Of a stretch of DNA of 5,425 nt, positions 1-5,425 are shown in pieces (position 1 is the stretch's first letter; each line of letters starts with the position of its first letter). The DNA is taken from assembly GCA_022424925.1 (NCBI GenBank), contig JAKMGM010000051.1:1-5425 (forward strand). Reading direction: 5' to 3'. The position numbers were made by a program, and so were the translations under genes. This DNA is from Candidatus Poseidoniaceae archaeon (GTDB lineage Archaea; Thermoplasmatota; Poseidoniia; Poseidoniales; Poseidoniaceae). The notes beneath the pieces were generated by a model. That model saw only the letters and a program-made list of their open reading frames with translations. It ran no database searches and was not told where the DNA came from.

Positions 1-36
1 ATTGAAAAGGGTACGTTGACATGGTTGGATGACGAC

Positions 37-2265
37 ATGTACAACAACCTCAACACAGGGGTTCTCGAACAATATCTCGAAGAGAAAAACTTGCAGGAAT
101 CCTTTGAGGTGTCGCATTGGAGTACGCCAAAGGTGTTCTACGGCATTGCGATTGGAGCCGTCTTTTCAGGTGTCACCGCCTACATCGGTCTCAAACTCGG
201 CTTGGCGATTTCTGCTGCTTGGTATATTGCTTACCTTCTGGGTATGGCGCTCAAATGGTCGCCGTCAGAAGTCAACATTGCAACTTCGGCAACAACCGGT
301 GCCACCCACGCTTCAACGGGTTTTATTTTCACCTTCCCAGCAATTTTCCTGCTCGCTTCTGATCCGAGGTACTTTCTTGCTGACGGACCACTGATAAGTA
401 ACGCCGATACGTTCAATTTGGCGTTTGTGGGAATTGTTGCAAGTATGTTTGCTGGTTTCCTCGGCATCATGTACTTCATCATCTTCCGAAGGGTTTGGCT
501 GGTTGAAGACCCTCTGCCGTTGCCGGGTTTTGAGGCAACGCTGAAAATGCTGGATATCGCCTCTGACGTAAATACGGGTGCAGTGGAACACGCTCGTGCC
601 TCACTCAAGACCATCGGATGGTGGACAACCATCACCATGGGTGCCCTCTTCCTGGTCGAGTATCCACTGGTATGGATGAACGGGAAAAAATGGGCGCTGT
701 TGGATTTCTTGGCAGAAAAAGGCCACATTGGGGAATATGGGCTTGCCACGTTCTACTCCAAGGGTAAAATTCACCAACCGAGTGGAATCGACGAAGTCAC
801 CGGAGAATCACTCAACTATACACAGTGGTCTCAAGAGACTGCCTGGAACCCATTCGCCTACACCTACATCGGTGTTGCCCTCACTCCCTCGATGTTTGCA
901 ATTGGTTGGTTCATGAAGACGCGTGTCGCCTTTTTGGTGAACCTCGGAACATTGGTCGGCTGGTTCTTCCTCGTACCTGCAGTCGTTTACTTCAATTTCC
1001 CGATCTACGACGCCACACTTCAAGCCAGTGTACCGATTCAAGATTACGCTGAAGGCGGTTCAGCATCACTGCAAATGATTGCCTTCTCGAAATCAGTGCG
1101 TACCATTGCCATCGGTTCCATTGTTGGTGGTGGAATGTTTGGTCTGGCAAAAATGTGGAAGACATTCGTCAACATCTTTGCCGACATCGGTTCCGCATTC
1201 AAAGGCGAAGGCAGCCAAGAATACATGGAAGGCAAAGGATGGTATGAATGGCCTCTCAAACACATTCCTGTCTTCATGGGCATCACCTTCCTTGCCATGA
1301 TTGTCATTTTCACAATTGGCGGCTTTTCGGTTCTTGCCTCGCTGGTTTTCGCAACCGTTTTGATTCTCACAACCTTCCTGCTCGGTGCAATCGCAGTTCG
1401 AGTTATGGGCGAAACCGGTATTGAACCCGTTTCGGGAACATCCTTCATCGTTTTACTCATGCTGCTTGGGGTTTTCTTGAACGCACAAGACTTGCTCCAG
1501 TTGAATACTCAGGATGCAGTTCTGCTCGGGCTGGTCGGAACGACTGTCTTTGGTTCAGCCATTTCGATGTCCGGTACTGTCATTGGAGACTACAAGAACA
1601 GCTTGTATATTGGAAACCGGCCTTATCACATTTCGAAAGGTAACATCATGGGTGTCATTCCCGGTGCCATCATTGGTGCCGGTGTCGCTATCTTCCTGTC
1701 AAAGCAACTGGCAGACGGTACCATCGACTTGATGGCGCCTCAAGCCAACGCATTCGCAACGTTCTCGGTCATTTTTGCAGAGCGTGAAGGGGATTTAGTC
1801 CTCCTTGCACTTGGCTTCCTCCTTGGAATGTTTGTCGAGTGGGGGACTGGCATGGGTACATCCTTCGGACTCGGAATGTATCTGGATGTGCCGCACACGC
1901 TCCCAATGCTCATCGGTGGCTACTCTCGAGACCAGTGGGAAGAAAGGCGCCTCAAGCCGAAAATCGACGCCATCAAAGAAACGGAAGGTGCACCTGCTGC
2001 AGAAAAGCAACGAGCGCTCATACTGCTTAGCACATTCATGGTTGCTGCCGGACTGCTGACTGGCGAGGCGTTCTTCGGTACCGAATCGAGTATCCTTTCG
2101 TTCCTTGACACACTTGTGTCGGACCCCGATTCCACAAGTTGGTACATCGGACGATTGGTCGGCTTTGTTTCATTGAACGTTTTGATTGGCGGTGGCATCT
2201 ACTACCTCTTCAAGCGTGCTGGAGTCATTGGCGGAGACAGCGTTGACGCTGTGCTCGAGAATTGA
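37..2265 (+). CDS. OPT-family oligopeptide transporter
   Basis: A polytopic membrane carrier of the oligopeptide transporter (OPT) superfamily. The family moves short peptides or metal chelates, generally by proton coupling; the substrate of prokaryotic members is mostly unknown and cannot be read here. Numbering from the ATG at 37 (742 residues), I count about 16-17 hydrophobic segments, near residues 33-52, 54-72, 92-107, 127-150, 195-214, 274-319, 356-373, 410-455, 468-483, 493-511, 537-555, 587-628, 660-680 and 702-724. Family-like motifs are NIATSATTGATHASTG (from 80), GETGIEPVSGTS (458-469), SGTVIGDYK (512-520), APQANAFAT (567-575) and a glycine-rich helix followed by PHTLPMLIGG (619-628). 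A hydrophilic stretch at about 215-273 separates helices 5 and 6. The start is uncertain: a TTG lies in frame at 16 and the frame stays open to the left edge, so the true start may lie outside. It is the first gene of a tight three-gene group. Family call firm, substrate unknown. Confidence 0.92.
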   Translation: MYNNLNTGVLEQYLEEKNLQESFEVSHWSTPKVFYGIAIGAVFSGVTAYIGLKLGLAISAAWYIAYLLGMALKWSPSEVNIATSATTGATHASTGFIFTFPAIFLLASDPRYFLADGPLISNADTFNLAFVGIVASMFAGFLGIMYFIIFRRVWLVEDPLPLPGFEATLKMLDIASDVNTGAVEHARASLKTIGWWTTITMGALFLVEYPLVWMNGKKWALLDFLAEKGHIGEYGLATFYSKGKIHQPSGIDEVTGESLNYTQWSQETAWNPFAYTYIGVALTPSMFAIGWFMKTRVAFLVNLGTLVGWFFLVPAVVYFNFPIYDATLQASVPIQDYAEGGSASLQMIAFSKSVRTIAIGSIVGGGMFGLAKMWKTFVNIFADIGSAFKGEGSQEYMEGKGWYEWPLKHIPVFMGITFLAMIVIFTIGGFSVLASLVFATVLILTTFLLGAIAVRVMGETGIEPVSGTSFIVLLMLLGVFLNAQDLLQLNTQDAVLLGLVGTTVFGSAISMSGTVIGDYKNSLYIGNRPYHISKGNIMGVIPGAIIGAGVAIFLSKQLADGTIDLMAPQANAFATFSVIFAEREGDLVLLALGFLLGMFVEWGTGMGTSFGLGMYLDVPHTLPMLIGGYSRDQWEERRLKPKIDAIKETEGAPAAEKQRALILLSTFMVAAGLLTGEAFFGTESSILSFLDTLVSDPDSTSWYIGRLVGFVSLNVLIGGGIYYLFKRAGVIGGDSVDAVLEN

Positions 2266-2275
2266 GCGTGAATGT

Positions 2276-3265
2276 ATGACTGCCTCACCCAAGGCACCGT
2301 TATGGGTTTGGGGATTGTTGGTTGCTGCTGTTGGCGGCGTTTCAAGTGCTGGAGCACTGTTTCAGCATGTTGATGCCGTACCACCGTTGCTACGTGCCTC
2401 TTGGAGATTGCAACTGACATCGCTCGTACTTGCACCCTTTTTCATCTACCAGTGGAGGCAACAAGAATCCCTCATCAAAGAACGAATGTTTGAGAAAAAA
2501 ACCCTGTTCATTCTCGCCGCGAGCAGTTGTGCTTTAGCCCTTCATTTTGGTGCATGGGTGGCCAGCCTTGATGCAACATCACTGACCCATTCGTTGTTAT
2601 TTGTCACCGCACACCCACTCATCATCATCGTTGGAATGGCTGTCCTTAGCGCATTTTACATCGGTTTTCGAAAACCCACCCGTCTCGAAATTCTTGGTGC
2701 GCTTGTTGGTTTTTCGGGCGCTGCTGTCACACTTCTGGATCAGGGTTCTCAGCAAGGTGGTCATACCGTCACGCTATGGGGCGATTCACTGGCCTTTTTT
2801 GGCGCCGTGTTCGTCGTGGGCTACATTGTCAGTGGTCGGATTTTACGCGAATGGATGCCCATTTTCCTCTATGCGTTCCCGGTAACACTTGTCGCTTCCG
2901 TGCTGCTTCTACCTGCTTCATGGCTTATGGAACCTGACTTCACATCTTTTGGCGTCGCTGGATGGATGGATGCGGAATACTTTCCCTGGTTCCTTGCCCT
3001 CGCTCTGATTGCCGGTTTGCTGGGTCACACGGGTCTCAATACGTGCTTGCGATACATTTCCCCTTTGGTCATTTCCACCAGCGTTACCCTTGAGCCAGTT
3101 CTCGGCTCGTTGATTGGCTGGGCTTTCTTTGATGCGGGTGTTCCAGGTCGCTGGACATGGGTCGGAGGACCAATATTGGTGCTTGGCGTCATGATGGTAA
3201 TCTACGGTGGTGTTGGTGAGGCGAATACGAACCCTCAAACCAAACCTTCGACCGCAGTAGGATGA
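2276..3265 (+). CDS. DMT/EamA-family transporter (10 TM)
   Basis: A 329-residue membrane protein of the drug/metabolite transporter superfamily, EamA type, the usual size for this family. It shows two repeated five-helix halves. Helices of the first half lie near residues 10-28, 37-58, 76-96, 103-126 and 138-155; those of the second near 167-186, 195-216, 236-258, 262-284 and 296-312. The segment TLEPVLGSLIGWAFF (271-285) is the typical second-repeat signature, with a conserved Glu-Pro before a small-residue helix. EamA proteins export or import amino acids, metabolites or nucleotide sugars; the substrate is not visible. I chose the ATG at 2276, 10 bases after the upstream stop, because the longer frame begins with a TTG at 2186 inside the OPT gene and would add a hydrophilic, unsupported 30-residue leader. 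No good Shine-Dalgarno precedes the start. The close spacing suggests cotranscription with both neighbours and possibly translational coupling. Confidence 0.9.
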   Translation: MTASPKAPLWVWGLLVAAVGGVSSAGALFQHVDAVPPLLRASWRLQLTSLVLAPFFIYQWRQQESLIKERMFEKKTLFILAASSCALALHFGAWVASLDATSLTHSLLFVTAHPLIIIVGMAVLSAFYIGFRKPTRLEILGALVGFSGAAVTLLDQGSQQGGHTVTLWGDSLAFFGAVFVVGYIVSGRILREWMPIFLYAFPVTLVASVLLLPASWLMEPDFTSFGVAGWMDAEYFPWFLALALIAGLLGHTGLNTCLRYISPLVISTSVTLEPVLGSLIGWAFFDAGVPGRWTWVGGPILVLGVMMVIYGGVGEANTNPQTKPSTAVG

Positions 3266-3275
3266 GTGGAAGGTT

Positions 3276-4259
3276 ATGTCAAACGAAAACGGGTGGATTT
3301 TGCTCACCAACGACGACGGCATAGAAGCACCCGGTTTTCGTCTGTTGGTTCAAGCCCTCAACAAGGCAGGCCACAACCTTGTTGCTTTCGCACCTCATGA
3401 GAACAACTCCGCAGCAGGTATGCGAATCAACCTCGGAACACCGATGGAACTTCGAAAGCGCGATGATCTAAATGCTCTTTGGGGACTCGATGATGCACAC
3501 TCGGAAACCAGGTTGTTTGAACTTGAAGGAACACCTTGTGACACGATGATTGTTGCACTCGATGGCGGGCTTGAACATGCCGTTCCCGGCATCCATCCAC
3601 GACTCGTTGTATCAGGCGTCAATCTCGGTCCGAACATGTCGCAAGATTCCTATCACAGCGGAACTATGGGTGCCGCACGAGAAGCCGGCTTGTACGGAAT
3701 GCCGGCAATCGCTTCTTCATTCACCTCTTTTGATCCAGAAGGCATGGAAGTCGCCATCAAGGCCACGGTTGAACTGGTTGAAGTAGCGTTGGAGATGTTA
3801 CCGAACGAGCCGGTTAATCTACGTCGTCCATCTGTCGATGTATCAGCACCACATGTTTCTAGATGGCCGAAGAACCTTGAGAAACCTGCTTGGAAAGAGA
3901 ACCCGAAGGATGCGCTTCAGACCGCATTCAAACAAGGCGAACTGATGCTGAACCTCAACGTCCCACCTGGTTGGAACGGTGGTGTTTCAACGACACGCCT
4001 CGGTATGCGTTGGTACCGTGATGCTGTTGCCTTCAATTCTATAGATGGTGATGATGTGGCGACATTCACGATAGGTGCTGCCTCAATAGACCATTCGCCT
4101 GTCGACCAAAGCGACTGTGATGTTGTCAGTGAAGGCGATGCCAGTGTCTCGTGCCTCCCAGTTTGGCCTCAAACCCATCCGTTGGCATTGGATGAACGAT
4201 TACTGACATGGGCGTTGGAGTCTTGTGAAGGTGGTTATCCTGCTTGGCTTTACGCTTGA
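3276..4259 (+). CDS. surE: 5'/3'-nucleotidase SurE
   Basis: SurE is a metal-dependent cytosolic phosphatase that removes phosphate from nucleoside 5'- and 3'-monophosphates. The fold starts at the N-terminus: LLTNDDGIEAPG (9-20) holds the paired metal-binding aspartates D13 and D14. HENNSAAG (41-48) supplies the metal/phosphate-binding serine S45, SGVNLGPN (113-120) the metal-binding asparagine N116, and YHSGTMGAAREAG (126-138) the active-site SGT loop. LNLNVP (225-230) and the MRWYRD region (244-249) follow the family pattern, and VSCLPVWP (291-298) matches the usual C-terminal VSITPL segment. At 327 residues it is about 70 longer than typical SurE (near 250). Most of the excess is a hydrophilic stretch at about 180-222, with smaller extensions near 60-85 and at the C-terminus. 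All key residues are present, so activity is expected. The ATG at 3276 puts the catalytic motif next to the N-terminus as usual; a purine-rich GGAAGG lies just 2 bases upstream, too close for a standard ribosome site. Confidence 0.94.
   Translation: MSNENGWILLTNDDGIEAPGFRLLVQALNKAGHNLVAFAPHENNSAAGMRINLGTPMELRKRDDLNALWGLDDAHSETRLFELEGTPCDTMIVALDGGLEHAVPGIHPRLVVSGVNLGPNMSQDSYHSGTMGAAREAGLYGMPAIASSFTSFDPEGMEVAIKATVELVEVALEMLPNEPVNLRRPSVDVSAPHVSRWPKNLEKPAWKENPKDALQTAFKQGELMLNLNVPPGWNGGVSTTRLGMRWYRDAVAFNSIDGDDVATFTIGAASIDHSPVDQSDCDVVSEGDASVSCLPVWPQTHPLALDERLLTWALESCEGGYPAWLYA
4250..4259. other. Convergent overlap of surE and trmY ends
   Basis: The plus-strand surE stop (TGA, 4257-4259) and the minus-strand trmY stop (TAA, read from 4252 to 4250) interlock, so the last codons of both genes share 10 bases. 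There is no spacer and no clear T-run on either strand immediately downstream of either stop. The two transcripts must therefore end inside each other's coding region and would overlap in antisense. Confidence 0.9.
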
Positions 4260-4915
4260 GGAAGGTTAAGTTCAATTCCCTCATCCAGTAAAAAATGGCA
4301 GATGCCTATGGCCATGTGGCCTTGCAACCAACCATCACCGAGTGACCGCTTGAGCAGATCCGTAGTTGGAACGCTTTCCGGTAGCGGTTTGTCGTCACTT
4401 ACAATGAATCCAATATCGATTCCTGAAATGCTGAAATTCCCATGCTCGCCTGACGATGTGGAATGCGGTGTGCTCGACATCGGGATGACTGCACCATCTT
4501 GCCAAAGTCGCGGTGCGTCGGCTTCGAGGCACACGAGTGTTGTCTCAGTCCATTCTGCAAGGGTATGGTGGACGTCACCACCTCCGTCAAAAATCCCTGA
4601 TGAGCGTTCGACCCACTGGCCACGGGCAGGAATGGGGTAGTTCAAGACCTTCGCAATCTGGCCTGCAACAGCTCTTTCCTCAGCATGGACACCTTTCAGG
4701 CGGGAACCTTGGAACTTGATTCTTCGATGCGGACCTGGGCCACCCATCAAGTGGAGGACAACTTCGGTGTCATGTCGGATGCCGTGGCTGGTGAGCATTG
4801 CTGCCATAAGCGCTCGTACCAAGACATCCATTCGACCTGCAGCACCTGCCATATCGTTCAGTGGAAGTTTGCCCTGTGACATCGCTCGTTGTCCAATGAG
4901 TGCAAATCGGCGCAT
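4250..4915 (-). CDS. trmY: tRNA (pseudouridine(54)-N1)-methyltransferase TrmY
   Basis: TrmY (DUF358/COG1901) is a SPOUT-class methyltransferase that uses S-adenosylmethionine to methylate N1 of pseudouridine 54 in the T-loop of archaeal tRNA, after Pus10 has made the pseudouridine. The protein has 221 residues; family members have about 200. MRRFALIGQRA opens as usual. The block DMAGAAGRMDVLVRA (21-35), continuing through LTSHGIR (41-47), is the strongest family signature. HAEERAVAGQIAKVL (77-91) matches the usual P/HDERS..A region. GFIVSDD (169-175) fits the cofactor-binding GDH/GDD loop, and SLGDGWLQG (191-199) with FLLDEG (208-213) the C-terminal knot. The family's His-Cys pair in that knot reads Met201-Ala202 here, with a Cys at 206. 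Some extra residues lie at about 140-165. It starts 9 bases after the coaB stop, with a GAGG motif 7 bases upstream, so it is probably cotranscribed with coaB. A related SPOUT enzyme with another target is the main alternative. Confidence 0.88.
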   Translation of the reverse strand: MRRFALIGQRAMSQGKLPLNDMAGAAGRMDVLVRALMAAMLTSHGIRHDTEVVLHLMGGPGPHRRIKFQGSRLKGVHAEERAVAGQIAKVLNYPIPARGQWVERSSGIFDGGGDVHHTLAEWTETTLVCLEADAPRLWQDGAVIPMSSTPHSTSSGEHGNFSISGIDIGFIVSDDKPLPESVPTTDLLKRSLGDGWLQGHMAIGICHFLLDEGIELNLPQA

Positions 4916-4921
4916 CGAATT

Positions 4922-4926
4922 CCCTC
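4922..4926 (-). promoter_or_regulatory. Possible Shine-Dalgarno site for trmY
   Basis: On the minus strand the bases GAGGG lie within and just after the coaB stop codon. The GAGG core is 7 bases before the trmY ATG, a suitable distance. It is the best ribosome-site candidate in the window; the plus-strand starts at 2276 and 3276 have nothing comparable. Ending of coaB translation at the same place would allow translational coupling. Confidence 0.4.
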
Positions 4927-5425
4927 AAGCTCCACGTTCGACAAACGTGCGTATTGCTTCGCACATTTGCTGTTGATTCTCGAGTACAAAATGACTTCCG
5001 AATGCGTCGACAAGATAGCCGCGCGGTTTGTCATTTTTTCCGAGGTCTTCGAGTCGGTTCGCCACAACTGCAGTCATCCCCGCTTTCTCTATTTGTGCCG
5101 ATGCACGGTAAATCAAATCTTTCTGCTTGATGCCTGATTCGAGTTTGAAGCCAATTCTGACTGCATCTTTGCACATCTCTTTCAACGCCTCGATGTGCTT
5201 TTCTCCTTCGACTAACTCAATGCTCAACGGGCCTTGTTGGCTTGCTAACTTTCCTTTTGCTGGCTTTGCAACAATGTAGTCGAGAACAGCAGCCGTGTGA
5301 ATCCATGCATCAATTGCGTCCTTTGCCAGTACCTCCAGTTCTTTGAGCATCGCATCCGGTTGAGGGGTTTTGAGTACAAGAGGGAGCCATTGTGGAGCGG
5401 GGACTGATGTTACACCAGCCACACA
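4925..5425 (-). CDS. coaB: Phosphopantothenate-cysteine ligase CoaB, 5'-truncated by window edge
   Basis: This is the C-terminal 166 residues of a CoaB-domain protein, which joins 4'-phosphopantothenate to cysteine using CTP or ATP, the second step from pantothenate to coenzyme A. The frame is open to the right edge; the GTG at 5422 is not a credible start because the nucleotide-binding N-terminal half of the domain is missing. Counting from the edge codon: SVPAP (7-11) matches the SLPAP loop; HTAAVLDY (43-50) matches AAVSDY; KLASQQGPLSIEL (59-71) carries the lysine (K59) equivalent to the catalytic Lys of E. coli CoaB; IGFKLES (91-97) and VVANRLED (120-127) match the GFK/AE and VAN motifs. 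The FKLES and KLxSxxGPLxI patterns look more like stand-alone or eukaryotic-type ligases than fused bacterial CoaBC. Whether a CoaC decarboxylase domain is fused upstream cannot be seen. It is followed at 9 bases by trmY. Confidence 0.87.
   Translation of the reverse strand, partial: CVAGVTSVPAPQWLPLVLKTPQPDAMLKELEVLAKDAIDAWIHTAAVLDYIVAKPAKGKLASQQGPLSIELVEGEKHIEALKEMCKDAVRIGFKLESGIKQKDLIYRASAQIEKAGMTAVVANRLEDLGKNDKPRGYLVDAFGSHFVLENQQQMCEAIRTFVERGA

Noticed and set aside
231..749. Minus-strand frame of 172 codons inside the OPT gene
   Set aside because: It lies wholly antisense to a clearly conserved membrane protein, and its translation shows no domain; it is a shadow of the opposite frame.
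1044..1460. Minus-strand frame of 138 codons inside the OPT gene
   Set aside because: Antisense to conserved helices and the GETGIEPVSG motif; low-complexity Met/Thr/Pro-rich translation typical of a shadow frame.
2186..2275. Longer EamA start at a TTG overlapping the OPT gene by 80 bases
   Set aside because: The extra 30 residues are hydrophilic and Ser/Thr-rich, and an ATG directly before the first helix follows the OPT stop by 10 bases, matching the spacing at surE.
2918..3322. Minus-strand frame of 134 codons across the EamA-surE junction
   Set aside because: It covers the conserved EamA second repeat and the SurE aspartate motif in antisense, and no family is recognisable.
4250..4300. 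Search for a hairpin terminator between the converging genes
   Set aside because: No inverted repeat with a T-run was seen on either strand around the overlap.
4302..4640. Plus-strand frame of 112 codons opposite trmY
   Set aside because: The minus-strand frame carries the TrmY signatures; the plus-strand translation has no recognisable features.
4889..5137. Plus-strand frames opposite the trmY-coaB junction
   Set aside because: Short, overlapping one another and antisense to conserved CoaB motifs.
1..5425. Search for a defence system, mobile element, CRISPR array, tRNA or other novel system
   Set aside because: All five genes belong to known housekeeping or transporter families and fill the window almost completely; no repeats or mobility genes were seen.

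Overview
The window looks like ordinary chromosomal DNA from an archaeon. The strongest taxonomic clue is a minus-strand gene for TrmY, an N1-methyltransferase acting on pseudouridine 54 of tRNA. Its N-terminal block (residues 21-48) resembles the archaeal branch of the family more than the divergent bacterial UPF0217 branch. Compact spacing, ATG starts and weak or absent Shine-Dalgarno sequences also fit. A marine planktonic euryarchaeon such as Marine Group II (Ca. Poseidoniales) is a reasonable guess, but it rests on overall impression rather than on a marker gene.

Layout: positions 1-4259 carry three plus-strand genes separated by only 10 bases each. They encode an OPT-family oligopeptide transporter, a ten-helix DMT/EamA-family transporter and SurE, a survival-protein nucleotidase. 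Positions 4250-5425 carry two minus-strand genes separated by 9 bases. The first in transcription order is the C-terminal part of phosphopantothenate-cysteine ligase (CoaB), whose 5' end lies beyond the right edge. The second is TrmY. The two groups meet tail to tail, and the stop regions of surE and trmY overlap by 10 bases.

How the genes may work together: the plus-strand group is probably one operon combining two inner-membrane carriers with a nucleoside-monophosphate phosphatase, which suggests uptake, export or salvage of small organic compounds. The minus-strand group pairs a coenzyme A biosynthesis enzyme with a tRNA modification enzyme. These two have no obvious shared pathway and look like housekeeping genes sharing a transcript.

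No gap between genes exceeds 10 bases. I saw no tRNA, rRNA, CRISPR array, insertion sequence, attachment site or origin. I did not find a previously undescribed system. The points worth a second look are residue-level departures in TrmY and CoaB, an extra segment in SurE, and the overlapping gene ends.
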